A stretch of 15,267 bases of DNA from Pelagophyceae sp. CCMP2097. Taxonomy: Eukaryota > Sar > Pelagophyceae. The DNA is taken from NCBI GenBank assembly GCA_026770575.1, contig MU657275.1, positions 89,489-104,755 on the forward strand, in the 5' to 3' direction. A program made the position numbers and the translations under genes. Numbering within the stretch: position 1 is the stretch's first letter; each line of letters begins with the position of its first letter. The notes under the pieces were generated by a model. It searched no databases and was not told where the DNA came from. It worked only from the letters and a program-made list of their open reading frames with translations. Below are positions 1 through 8,842 of the stretch, piece by piece.

Positions 1-525
1 CCGCCGGGGCATTGCCGTTGTGCGGCGCAATGCCGTCGACGACCGCGAGCCGCAAGTCGGCCAGTGCGTTTGCGTTAGATCCAATAAGCAGGCTGAGGCG
101 CTGCGCCTCTGCTGTGTAACGCGCGACAGACGGGAAGCCGCGCCATTGTAAAGCTGCAATCTGAAGTTTGAGTGCACGCCGCGCGCGTACCCCCCGGGGG
201 CCAAGGCGTGGCCGCACGACTCGGCGAGCGCGAACCACGCGTCACGGCCGTTCGTCGCGTCGCGGACGAGACGAAACGAGTCGAGCTGAGTCGTCGAACG
301 TAGCACGCGTAAAAGCAAAGCACACACCGCGGCGTCAGCCGTAAGCATGGTTGCGTCATTGCCGGCCGTCGAGGGAACCATCGCAGACGCGAGAGAGGGC
401 TCAACCGTGACCAAACGCACTTTGTAATCGTCGAAGTGCTCGCGGTCCGCAGCGTCATCGTGCGTCGCCGAGAAGAAGCCGTGCTTCCACGCCTTCATAA
501 AGGCGTCGTACATGGTAGCAACCAT
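1..525 (-). pseudogene. Coding-like remnant, possibly retroelement gag; runs off the left edge
   Basis: Read on the minus strand from an ATG at 525 (a second ATG is at 513), the frame stays open to the window edge, about 175 codons. It has a natural composition for about 130 residues, including FRLVRDATNGRDAWFALAES. Around 120-140 the plausible reading changes frame: the neighbouring frame continues as a helical stretch (YTAEAQRLSLLIGSNANALA, then DLRLAVVDGI), while the original frame becomes Arg/Ser/Thr-rich. A one- or two-base indel there is the simplest explanation, so this is called broken. The frame is also open upstream of 525 back to a stop near 630. The order 'xxAWxALxE ... helical ... 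DLRLAVVDGI' loosely recalls Copia-type gag (UBN2), but no zinc knuckle, protease or reverse transcriptase lies in the window. Alternatives are a host gene exon, or a host gene with an intron at the frame change. The coding nature is moderately supported; the family is a guess. Confidence 0.4.
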
Positions 526-630
526 CGTAGTCGCAGCGCGAAAGGCAGCGTGATCTGCGCGAGTCCGAAGCCACGGATGCGTCTTGGACGAATTGGACCG
601 CGGCGGGCTAGTACGCGCACACGGTCAAAC

Positions 631-1455
631 ACTATGCGGTTGTGGACTCGCTTGGCGCAGTCACACAATAATATGGGCTCGTCAGCGACGATGCCCGTGC
701 AGCGGCAGCTGCAGCAAAGCCCCGAAGCGTGAACACGCGTCGGGTGTGCCTCCAGTGCCACCTACCTTGAGATGGGCACTATAGCACGAAGAGTTCTGCG
801 CACGTACGGACGCGCGCGAACCGAGTACGTTGATCGTAGGTGTGAGTCTCACACGCGCACGAGCAGCGTCGTAGGAACCATAACCGTAGAAGTTGAAAGG
901 AGAAGGAGAGTAGTTTAGTATTCTGTCACGGTATTCTGCTTCTGTGGAGTTATGGGATATTTGGTTGTTCAAGTTTCGGGTTTCGGGTTTCGGGTTTCGG
1001 AGTTCGGGTCGATAGGAAATCGCCAGTCGGATGTCCTGATAGGAAATCCACTGTGCAGTCGGGCCCGAACCTTCGCAATACGGAGACAAAATCAGTTCAA
1101 AATCAAGGTAAGGAGGCAAACAAAGATTTTATCAAGTCCAAAATATTGGAGGAAACGCTTGTTCACGCCCTTGCAAGGCGCCCTTCTCGAGGCTGATCAT
1201 TTCACGGACACCCCACCCCGTGAGGGCAGGGAGGCCCATAGCGACCACGCCCACCCCCGCAGGCGGCCTCTGGGAGGCACAACTTTGCGTCACTTGAGGT
1301 CGGCTTTATCGCCGATACCTCTTGTACGCGGCTGGTTGGAGAGATAGGTTTTCGGCATCCAAGAGGTGCGCGTGAACACACGTTTCTAGTTTCGTCGAGC
1401 TCACCGATGAGGGGCTGCGCGAAAAAAAGTACGACTTTGGAGCATGATATCTTTT
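631..1455. other. Gene-free stretch
   Basis: Open frames here are short, overlap on both strands and have no family-like composition. The only structure I see is a 7-nt tandem array at 973-1000 (listed separately) and a short motif, TTTTATCAAGTCCAAAATA, near 1127, that recurs in diverged form near 1806 and 8280. Those recurrences suggest old dispersed repeat fragments. Confidence 0.5.
973..1000 (+). repeat. (GTTTCGG)4 tandem array
   Basis: There are four perfect, contiguous copies of the heptamer GTTTCGG. It differs from the plant/algal telomere heptamer TTTAGGG by one base when phased as TTTCGGG. Four copies are too few to call a telomere, and both flanks continue as ordinary sequence. It may be a degenerate interstitial telomere-like array or a chance microsatellite. 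Confidence 0.7.
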
Positions 1456-1554
1456 GACTGCAAGGGTGCCCGTTGTCACGGACTTCGGGGATCGCGAGAG
1501 GAGGCTGGGCTCTACCTCGATCCGTCGCCCGTGACAACGGGCACCCTTACAGTC
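1456..1554. repeat. 26-nt inverted repeat forming a long hairpin
   Basis: The left arm 1456-1481 and right arm 1529-1554 are reverse complements at 25 of 26 positions and share the core GGGTGCCCGTTGTCACGG. The 47-nt loop contains a nested pair, GGATCG (1489-1494) and CGATCC (1518-1523), so the whole segment can fold into an extended stem. It could be a tiny MITE, a fold-back duplication or a small-RNA precursor. The sequence does not decide between these. Confidence 0.75.
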
Positions 1555-1667
1555 AGGAGTTATGCGGTCTCAAAGTTGACCTTTTCTCGAACTTTGGCAA
1601 CCTGTAGCTCAGCTCTGCAAGCAGCTTTATAGTCACAGACTGGAGCGTTCAAAATAGGAGGTTAAGG

Positions 1668-1712
1668 GCTCTCCATATCCGTAGCCCGTGACAACGGGCA
1701 CCCCCGGAGAGC
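1668..1712. repeat. Third copy of the 20-nt motif inside a second hairpin
   Basis: Positions 1677-1703 match 1520-1546 at 26 of 27 bases, sharing GCCCGTGACAACGGGCACCC. The motif contains its own small hairpin, GCCCGT-GACA-ACGGGC. It is flanked by the 7-bp arms GCTCTCC (1668-1674) and GGAGAGC (1706-1712), so this copy also folds. With the previous feature this makes three occurrences, one inverted, within 250 bp. Confidence 0.7.
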
Positions 1713-1929
1713 TGAGGTACTGGCCACCAAAGTTCGACTAATCTCAAATTTCCGGAAACTTTCCTCTTTTGGACTTGGAATTGTCAATAAGCCATCTTTT
1801 GAGGATGTATCAAGTCTAAAATGGGGCCTTAAGTCCACTACGGAGGGCGAACGGACCCAAGCCTTTTCGGAGCGGCTATCAAAAACATTGGGCGCGCACC
1901 CCCTCCTAGCTCACCGAGCCCGCCGCCGC

Positions 1930-2370
1930 CGCGACGCCACGACGAGCCAGGCCGCCTTGGGCGCTCCGGCCGCCGCCGCCATTCCCTCACGACACGGCAA
2001 CGGTGAGTGTCTCGGAGCCCGAAGGGGGAAGGATGCGCGGGCCCGTCATGCGAACGAGGAGCCCCTTAAGCAGATCACATATATCCTCGCCAGGCGCGAA
2101 CCCACGGCCAGCCGGGCCGCCACGGGCGCTCCGGCCGCCGCTGTAGCACGCTCGCAAAGGCAATCGTGCGTCCTGGAGCCCAAAGGGGATGGATGCGCGG
2201 GCCCGTCATGGGAATGAACGGCCCCTTGGGCGGACCTTTGTCCTCGCCCAGGCTCGACGACGCCCCGACGACGAGCCAGGCCGCCACGGGCGCTTCGGTC
2301 GCAGCTGCAGCACGCCTGCAACGGCGACGGTACGTGTCGTGAAGCCTAAAGGATGAAGGATGCGCGACGT
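1930..2370. repeat. Three diverged ~160-bp GC-rich tandem repeats
   Basis: Each unit carries, in order, a GCCAGGCCGCC..GGGCGCTCCGG block, a short ACGGCAACGGTGCGTGTC-like block, a GGAGCCCAAAGGGGAAGG-like block and GGATGCGCGGGCCCGTCATG. The GGATGCGCG anchor falls at 2031, 2191 and 2358, giving spacings of 160 and 167. Units differ by substitutions and small indels that shift the reading frame between copies, so a repeat protein is unlikely. The third unit is cut short after the anchor. Open frames on both strands here are by-products of high GC. Confidence 0.7.
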
Positions 2371-3050
2371 CGGAGGACTATACGCAGGTTATCGGCTCTC
2401 CGCGACGACGCATCATCGACAAAGCAACTCTTTGTCCATTATAATGTGTTCTTTGAAAGGTGATACGCGACTCCGAATGGGGAAGGAGCTACTTTCTCGC
2501 CGATGGGGGCGACGTGGATCACTCGGAAGATTCACAAGGGCATCATAACCTTCGTTCCTGAGCACCAGAGCTCTCTATACGTGCGCTGTGCCTGTCGGAA
2601 CAGGGTTGTTGCAGGGTTTACAGCAACATCTAATAGTCGATTTTACGACGTTGTCGCATCCTTCGCCCTCGACAGCACCCGCCCCCATTGCCTTCCTGCA
2701 TGACTTTTCATTTTCCTCTCTCTCCTTTTATTTATTTCCGACCCTTTAGTGTGAACATATGAATTCCGCGGCCAAACGACCGTGACTAGTCAGCTAGGCC
2801 AGGTTTGGGAGGCCCATAACCTTATTTTTTTCTCCGCAATCGGTTCGGTATTTCCAAAAAGCCCGTATAAGTGTACAATTGTAACAACTGGGCACATTGC
2901 AGAGCCGTGCCGCGCTGGCACGGGAGGCGCCTGGCGCTAAGGGGGGCACCAGCCGCGAGCGCGCGCTCTTGGTGTCTGATCCTGTCCGGCGAAAGTCCAC
3001 CAAACGCCGGCGTCGGTGTTTTGGAACGACACCCTGAGGTTGAGCCACAG
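2371..3050. other. Gene-free stretch
   Basis: I see no supported gene. There is a pyrimidine-rich, T-rich tract at about 2704-2745. Open frames are short and overlap on both strands. No tRNA, promoter or terminator can be argued for. Confidence 0.45.
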
Positions 3051-3492
3051 GTCACGTTTGAGGGTCGTTCTCTTCGCGCAGGCGGCTCTCTGGGAACTTC
3101 TTGGGCTCGCTTGTTGGTCTCGCCGAGCCCGCCAATCTGTACCATCATATTCCTAGGCAGCGCAATACCGGCGCCGTTGCGGCTTTGAAACGGTAAGCCC
3201 CCGTTCGTCACGTTTGAGAGTCGTCCTCTCCGCGCAGGTGGTCCCATCGAGACTTCTTGAGCCCACATGTTGGGCTCGCCGAGCCCGTCAATCTGTACCA
3301 TCAAATTTCTAGGCAGCGCAATACCGGCGCCGCTTTGGCTTGAAACGGTAAGCCCCGCGTTCTTAACGTTCGAGGGTCGTTCTCTCCGCGCAGGCAGCCG
3401 TCTCTGGGAATTTCTTGGGCCCACATGTTGGTCTCGCCGAGCCCGTCATTCGATGCCATCACATTCCTAGGCAGCGCGATACCGGCGCCGGG
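3051..3492. repeat. 156-bp tandem repeat, about 2.8 copies
   Basis: Units begin at 3051, 3207 and 3363 (anchor GTCACGTTTG or a variant), exactly 156 bp apart. The third ends after ATACCGGCGCCG near 3492. Conserved blocks include GAGGGTCGTTCTC, CGCGCAGG, CTCGCCGAGCCCG, CCTAGGCAGCGC and AAACGGTAAGCCCC. Because 156 is a multiple of 3, a minus-strand frame covers about two units with a 52-residue repeat (GAGIALPRN...QIGGLGE); a frame shift separates the third unit, so coding is doubtful. On the plus strand each unit boundary has a donor-like ACG/GTAAGC and, about 46 nt later, an acceptor-like pyrimidine tract ending in CGCAG/G. Confidence 0.8.
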
Positions 3493-4847
3493 AGACGCCA
3501 CTTTGTACTCGCTGCTGGACAAAGGCCTTCCCGGAACCAACAAGGTGCAAATAAAGTCCTTGCATTTTCGCATTTACCTGGGATTTACGGGATACGGGAG
3601 CTCAATATTTACCCAAATTAGTTTCCGATACCCCCCAAAAAATGACGCTCCGCGGGGCGGCCACGGGTCCATAGATCGGTTACGGGATTTTTGGAACGCG
3701 CGTTGGCTGCGACTCGGTCGGTCCTAGAGCATGTTAATGACCCTGGATCCAAAATCTGGCCTAATTACACGCCGAGGCGGCATTAACAAGACATTGAAAG
3801 TAGTCCCTCTACTCTGCCTCCGTTTGGCGAGAATCGGACGACGGCGCCAGGCAGAGGACAGGGGTTCGTTACTGAACTAACGATTTTTTTACAAAAGCTG
3901 GAACGGCCACGAGGTACGGCGTATGCTATTGGGGCGACTCTGGGGGTATCTACAAGTGTCCCCGACGTCGATAGAGCGCCTGGAATGAATCGCCAAGATC
4001 GTCACTTCAGCGGCGAATTCTCAGCACGTCTTGGCGGATGGCGCGCTTGCGCTGCACTATCTATAGAGGGTGAGCAAAGTAGCAAGGGGCACTTTTATGG
4101 CCGAAATATGTACTTTTGTACTTTGTTCCAGACAGCGTGGAGGGTTCTAATTTTTGCGTGGGCGCCTAGATACACGGGCTCGCGCTGTTTACCGGAAAGT
4201 ACTGCGAAGGTAACTGTCACGCCCGTCACTTTGTCGCCATATAATGCATATTTAGCGATCCGATCCTTGGGCGAAGGGAAAAAGCGTGTTGCAGGTCGAC
4301 TAACCCCGTACTTTGTTTGGTTCGGTAAACGGCGCCAGCCCGTGTCTTCGTAGGTGCGTCGAGCAGCCCCTGGATATGCGACCTTTTTGAGAAATCGGAA
4401 AACGAAAAGCGACTATCGCCCATCCCCAGGCAGCCAAGACACTGCAGGGCGATGTCACGTCGCCTTGATGCACCCTGGGGGCACACTCTCATCAAGCTGG
4501 CCGTCTCAGAGACCTCGAGAAAGTCGTTTTTCTCTGTTCCAGGAGAGGATTTGTTTCGTCACGAACCTTCGTCAGAGAGCGCGCTCTCGCGGCCATCCAG
4601 CATGCTTTGTTTGTGAAGATTGGGCACCTGGCGCCTGCGCTACGCCCGCCCAAAGGTCGCGAATAGTCGCGGACTATAGGCGGGGTTAAAGGTCGGCGGC
4701 GAGGTCGGGCCGACCCACCTTCAGTGGCCCATATACGAGCGTGAACGCAAGGCAGCGCCGTGCCGTGCAGGGCACGAGTGCGGTGGGCAAGTCTGCGAGA
4801 CCCTCGGGGCCACCGACCGTCGGAGAGATCGACGCAAACTTTGAAAC
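3493..4847. other. Long gene-free stretch
   Basis: I find no open frame with convincing composition on either strand, no RNA gene and no obvious repeat over more than 1.3 kb. Short open frames exist on both strands but overlap and lack recognisable motifs. A compact gene with many small introns could be missed by eye. Confidence 0.4.
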
Positions 4848-5084
4848 TTACCATGCTTGCAGGGGCCGCCGTGACATGGGCCGCGGGCCCTTTGTGTGCT
4901 GCGCACGCCGGTCCTCGCTCATCACCGCGAGCGGCCCGCGGTGCGCGGCAGCGACGGCTTCACCCCGCCCTTGGAAAAGACCACCTAGACCGCGTGTCGT
5001 TTGAAACGCTACGGCGCCGAGACGATGCGCGTCACGCACCATCTTCACCGCGTCGTCCGCCCGCGGGTTGGCCTTAGGCGCCAT
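4848..5084 (-). CDS. Candidate small protein or first exon, unknown
   Basis: A minus-strand frame starts at an ATG at 5084 in a favourable context (AGCATGGCG) and runs 78 codons to a TAA at 4848-4850. It begins MAPKANPRADDAVKMVRDAH, and its first thirty codons are strongly G/C at the third position, as expected of a gene in a GC-rich algal genome. The last codons overlap a good 5' splice donor (GCATG/GTAAGTTTC at about 4847-4855 on the minus strand), so this may be a first exon and the TAA may lie in an intron. I recognise no domain. A plus-strand frame over the same bases, starting at 4854, has a signal-peptide-like start (MLAGAAVTWAAGPLCAAHA), so even the strand is uncertain. Confidence 0.3.
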   Translation of the reverse strand: MAPKANPRADDAVKMVRDAHRLGAVAFQTTRGLGGLFQGRGEAVAAAHRGPLAVMSEDRRAQHTKGPRPMSRRPLQAW

Positions 5085-5604
5085 GCTGAGCGCGCCGCCA
5101 GCGGCTGAAACGGGCCCGTACCCACGCCTGGCGCCCCACGAGTTCAAACTTTCTCTTGGAGACTATCAAAAGACCATCAAATTCTCTACTTCCGATCGCA
5201 GCTGGCGACGACGCGGTCGACTCTGACAAATCTGCTTGGATATTATCATACAAGGGGGGTCCAACATGAAACGGAATCCACTCAACTACAAATTTCTCGG
5301 GCTACAAACGAGGTACGGGGCCACTTATGGTCGCTGCGTCGCGGGCTGGTGGCGGCGCGGTCCCCGACGATGGAAGTTTGTTTATGGGCTCGATCCGCCG
5401 ACCGTGAAGCCGCTTTCAAGAATAAAACGGTGTAAAACTTGAAACCATTTCCGCGTAATTGCGGATTTGCATGGGCGTTTTAAGTGAAATGGGGCCCATA
5501 ACTTGCAAAATGGAGCCCATAGCCTAAAATTTTGGGCCTTATCCCGAACCTCCATGGGCCACTAGGTCGGACTCTGGCGATGCCAAGGCCTACAGCCGGC
5601 CCCA
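5085..5604. other. Gene-free stretch with short GGGCCC motifs
   Basis: There is no supported gene. Two adjacent near-copies of AAATGGGGCCCATA and AAATGGAGCCCATA lie at about 5488-5522. They recall the ATGGGGCCCCAT motifs at 14500-14940, but are too short to call a copy of that element. Confidence 0.4.
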
Positions 5605-5925
5605 ATGAAGCGGCAGGGAGGCGGATCTCAGCCGAAGACAATGGAGAACCACCTCAAACCGGCTTTTGGCGACGCTAAAATCGAGATTGCGCGCGGGATA
5701 CGCGAAAAACGGGAGAGATCCGCCTCCAGACCGACACCTTGGGTCGAGCCGGACATGTCCAGCCACTCAAAGTCTTCTCAAACGTGCTGTGGAGGTTCGG
5801 AAATGAGCGGCTTTTTCATGTTGAACCCCCCTTGTAGAGGAGACCTACTTCTTTCCAACGCCGTATCTAACTCCAACAGAGCTGCCCGCGTCGAGGCTGC
5901 AGAAGCACCGGCGTCTGTTAATTAG
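5605..5925 (+). CDS. Candidate 106-residue ORF, unknown
   Basis: An ATG-started frame ends with TAA at 5925. It is hydrophilic, with a basic/acidic mixed middle (AKIEIARGIREKRER at about residues 25-39) and a Cys pair (TCCGG) near residue 61. There is no signal peptide, membrane segment or recognised domain. Codon choice is not clearly biased to G/C at the third position, unlike the repeat-protein gene at 13209, so this may be a chance frame. I list it because it is one of the few ATG-started frames with no equally long rival on the other strand. Confidence 0.15.
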   Translation: MKRQGGGSQPKTMENHLKPAFGDAKIEIARGIREKRERSASRPTPWVEPDMSSHSKSSQTCCGGSEMSGFFMLNPPCRGDLLLSNAVSNSNRAARVEAAEAPASVN

Positions 5926-6780
5926 AGACCTTTATAGGCCGGCAAAACCCCGCCTCTGCTTGTATGCGAAAAAAACGGTTCCACACCGGGTTTTCTCCAC
6001 TCGGGGTTTCTCTATTTGCCTTTGTCACATTCCCTCGAGTAGACCCGGTTTTGGAGTGCAGCGAGCCGATAATCGCTGAAATATATCTGGTTGACGCCCA
6101 CGAGACCCCTTACCGGACTTGGGCTCCGATTCACGGACCGAACTCCGTTTCCCCCGTCAAACCTCGAACCGAGAGGCGCCGCCCCGCCGCGCACCGACGT
6201 CCCCTGGGACCAAGAGTGTCGCGACGGACGCGCCACGGCGCCTATACCCCGGGATACCGAGCCTCCTTTCCCCTGGAGGCGCACGGGTTGTGGCCGATGT
6301 GCCCGAAAATGGTATCGCTTGAAGTGCTGCGGTTCCCCACTCTCGATGGCAGTGGAAAAAGGTGGACTCCCCGGATCTTTGCCTACTGGTGGTTCACTCG
6401 ACCCGGTACATATACCCCATCTGGATATGGTGCGACGCTCCCCCACACGCAATTCCATGTGGAACGGAAGGTATTGCGTGGAGAAAAGAATCAACACAAA
6501 ATGCACCGGACGGGGTCCTGCTCCGTTGGCGGGCTTACCGCAGGTCGAAACCTGGAACCGCGGGCGGGTTTATAGCAGACCTGCGCCGATACCGCGCAGT
6601 ATTACATCGGGGGTTACCCGCGACTGCAAGTTAGGCTGCCACAACCGATCCGTTGAACGGACCAAATGGGGTGCGTGTTACCGTTTTTATTCTCCCCTTC
6701 TCTCTCTCCTTTCTTCTTGCGGGTCCCGGAACAGTCCACATTGGGCACGTCCGCGCTCCTCGCGCTGCCGTCATAATCGG
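5926..6780. other. Overlapping long open frames without support
   Basis: Two plus-strand frames (5964-6575, 203 codons; 6091-6936, 281 codons) overlap in different phases, and a 164-codon minus frame overlaps both. They are rich in Pro, Arg, Gly, Ser and Trp with no periodicity, domain or targeting signal, the usual signature of random frames in stop-poor sequence. A pyrimidine tract lies at about 6688-6720. I do not call a gene here. Confidence 0.35.
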
Positions 6781-7100
6781 CTAGGAGTTTGGCCACGCGC
6801 GGTTGGGGCCCTCGTTGATGGGCCTGCACAAGGGGTTTTGAAGCGCACGCCTATATCGTATACATTGGGTCGGCAAAGTTGGTTGCTTGGCAGCGTGAGA
6901 ACTTTGCATTCCTGCCCGGGAAGTGGACAGTTTTAGGGCAGGGCGGTCGCTCACCATGTGTTGCGTCGATCCGCGCCGGAATTGTCCACTTCCCATGGCG
7001 CGTTTGCAAATGGGACTCCATACAAAACAGTCAATTTTAGACACGTCCGTTCTCCTTCCCCTGCAGCCGGAATCATCTAGGAACTTGGCCACGCGCGGTC
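6781..7100 (+). repeat. Diverged direct repeat pair plus 12-nt inverted repeat
   Basis: The stretch around 6747-6803 resembles 7040-7100. Both end in TAGGANNTTGGCCACGCGCGGT and both have ACGTCCG about 40-50 nt before it, giving a spacing of roughly 295 bp. Between them GGGAAGTGGACA (6919-6930) and TGTCCACTTCCC (6983-6994) form a perfect 12-nt inverted repeat. This looks like an old tandem duplication; no gene is evident. Confidence 0.5.
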
Positions 7101-7116
7101 ATGGTCCCCGTGGCGG

Positions 7117-7808
7117 GGGAATTCAACCGGTCTCAGGAGACGTTTGGCGCCCGAGCTCGGGCGGTCGGCCGTTTTTGGCGGCTTTTGAGGGCTTCCCCAC
7201 CGCGGGGGGGCACGGGGGATCGCGCGGTAGCAAAATCTCGCAACGCGGCTCCTTGCGCCGCGCGTGGGCGCTCGAAAAGTACCGAAAAATCGGTCGATGC
7301 GGTGATTCCGGGGCGCAACTTCGGCCACGGGCGTCGACTGGCGCGCTGCCTCTTCCGGCGACGTCCCCTGGGCCCGGGGGTGAAAAACCACTTAGTCCAA
7401 GATAGCAGTCGAGACTGCGGACCGAGGGGCGGCTGTTGACATGAAAATATGACACCATCTGTCACTGACGTATGCCCTGGCAAAAGGGATTTCCGGTCCT
7501 AGTGCCAGGGGGGTGCGTACGAAGCTCTGCGGCGCCTAGAACTGCCGGGCGGCGATGGTGGTGCGGCTCGGGGCAAAACACCCGAGCGCTGGATCTACCC
7601 GGCTCTTCGAGCTGCTACTTCGGCGCCTTTCCGTCGTGCTCCCCGGCCACGCAGGGCCCCGGGCTGCCAGTCGAGGCAGGGCGGCGCGCCACCGCATCCC
7701 CTGTCCGAGCGCCTTGGCTAGGGCGCAAAATGAGCTCCTGCACGAATACAGGCGCAATCCGCCTGTATTCGTGCAGTTTATGGGCCCAATGAGACCGGTT
7801 GAATTCCC
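7117..7808. repeat. Segment bounded by perfect 19-nt inverted repeats
   Basis: GGGAATTCAACCGGTCTCA at 7117-7135 is exactly reverse-complemented at 7790-7808, about 650 bp away. The match ends abruptly on both sides. The interior is GC-rich, with open frames in several phases on both strands but no recognisable protein. It could be a small non-autonomous element or two oppositely oriented repeat fragments. The right copy lies just before a fragment of the B-box repeat family. Confidence 0.55.
7738..7776. repeat. Perfect 17-bp hairpin, 5-nt loop
   Basis: CTGCACGAATACAGGCG (7738-7754) and its exact reverse complement (7760-7776) flank the loop CAATC. Pairing stops at both outer edges, so the hairpin is a discrete unit. 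It is not followed by a T tract, so it is not an intrinsic terminator in the bacterial sense. Function is unknown. Confidence 0.85.
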
Positions 7809-7925
7809 AAGCGCCTGGTAGCGAACGCGCGAAGGAGCTCGACATTCCATTTCAACGTCCGATTCCCGTCCTCGACAAAGTTCTGGCGGGAAGTAGCATG
7901 CGATTCAGGGTTCGAATCCCTCGTT
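7809..7925 (+). repeat. Fragment of the B-box repeat family
   Basis: GGTAGCGAACGCGCGAAGGA at about 7817-7836 and CCGATTCCCGTC..CGACAAAGTT at about 7860-7883 match the conserved blocks of the repeats at 8590-8755 and 12555-12710, with the middle part missing. About 25 nt later, AGGGTTCGAATCCCT (about 7906-7920) is a second B-box-like T-arm hairpin. I could not complete a tRNA cloverleaf around it, so it is called a degenerate tRNA-related repeat. Confidence 0.5.
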
Positions 7926-8195
7926 GAGGCGATTTATATTACCATGGTGCACCGGAGGTACTGCAGACCCCCGGAGGGCGCCTTTGGTATGTTGGTGCAG
8001 TCGCTTAGAGGGCACTTTGAAAACGCGAGTAAGCTGGCTTAAGTTAAGTCCAATTTCGATGGCGTTGGCGCAGCGGCGAAAGAAGGACCGGCACACCCGG
8101 CCCAAGCCCCGCGCCACCCTCGCAACAGCGCGCAGCAGCATGCTGCATAGGCGCGCGTCTTGTTTTTAAGGTTCCGCACGGATGGAACTGCGAAT

Positions 8196-8217
8196 CAGAC
8201 AGACAGACAGACAGACA
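8196..8217 (+). repeat. (CAGA)n microsatellite
   Basis: There are about five and a half uninterrupted CAGA units, followed by one imperfect extension (tacggacagaca). Confidence 0.9.
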
Positions 8218-8329
8218 TACGGACAGACAAAATTGCGCATGGGAGATCTTCAATAACCACCCCCGTAAAAAAGGCCTAGATTTTATCAAATCCAAAGACT
8301 CCCCCCGGAGGTCTGAAAAATTGTTTTTG

Positions 8330-8565
8330 GTGAAGTGCAGCGGCCACGGCGGGGGGTACGGGGGGGGCACCCCCCGGTGGCAATCGCGCGAGGGAGGCCG
8401 ATATTCCATTGCGGTCCGGGGTTCGAATTCCGACCTCGACAAAATAATGGCACTCGGCGGGTACTCGTAGATCCTATGATCCAAAGCGGCGCAGGGTCGC
8501 CGGTTCGAATCCTGTCGTCGACAAAGATTTGTTTGGCGGCTGGAAATTCCTACGTCTTTTTTTCA
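8330..8565 (+). repeat. B-box repeat family, locus 1, unit A (SINE-like)
   Basis: This unit contains the G-tract/C-tract block GGGGGGGCACCCCCCGG, then a first B box (GGGTTCGAATTCC at about 8419-8431), then GTAGATCCTATGATCCAAA, and a second B box (CGGTTCGAATCCTGTCG at about 8502-8518) followed by TCGACAAAGATTTGTTTGGCGGCT. The same order of blocks recurs in the units at 12053-12510. The T-arm-like hairpin with GGTTCGAATCC suggests an origin from a tRNA 3' half and possible Pol III control. A matching A box at tRNA spacing was not found. Confidence 0.6.
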
Positions 8566-8842
8566 TGTTTTAAGAGCGTTTTTGATGAAATGCAGAGGCG
8601 ATAGCCCCCGGTAGCGAACGCGCAAAGGAGCTTGATATCCGATACTCACCCAACAGACCAATAGGATACGGGTGCCCATAGATCCTATGATCCAAAGAAG
8701 CAAGGAACCCTGCAATTGCACGGTCCAGAATCCGATTCCCGTCGTCGACAAAGTTGCTCCGGCGCACCCCCTGACCTCCTCTCCGTGCTCGACGCTTGAC
8801 AGTTAAAGGACGCATAGCCGCATCATTCTCCCATTCCAAAAA
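8566..8842 (+). repeat. B-box repeat family, locus 1, terminal unit B
   Basis: This unit matches 12511-12798 along its length. The shared order is GAGCGTTTTTGATGAAATGC-like start, CCCCCGGTAGCGAACGCGC, GATATCCGATACTCAC, CAATTGCACGGTCCAGAATC, CGATTCCCGTCGTCGACAAA, GTTGCTCCGGCGCACCCCCT, CCGTGCTCGACGC and CGCATCATTCTCCCATTCC. The B-box position is altered to AGAATCCGATTCCCG, so Pol III competence is doubtful for this unit. It always follows a unit A. Confidence 0.7.

Noticed and set aside
2822..3424. 200-codon minus-strand repeat protein over the 156-bp repeats
   Set aside because: The frame follows from a repeat length divisible by three; the third unit is out of frame and the tail beyond the repeats has no natural composition.
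5964..6936. Two long overlapping plus-strand open frames (203 and 281 codons)
   Set aside because: They overlap in different phases with a third frame on the other strand, and have Pro/Arg/Ser/Trp-rich composition, no periodicity and no recognisable motif.
7077..7483. Several 100-116-codon frames on both strands
   Set aside because: High GC makes stops rare in every phase. Five frames overlap and none shows a family signature.
8064..8075. A-box match TGGCGCAGCGG as the start of a tRNA
   Set aside because: No B box or cloverleaf lies within the next 90 bp.
8190..8235. CRISPR-like short repeats
   Set aside because: The repeats are a simple CAGA microsatellite with no spacers.
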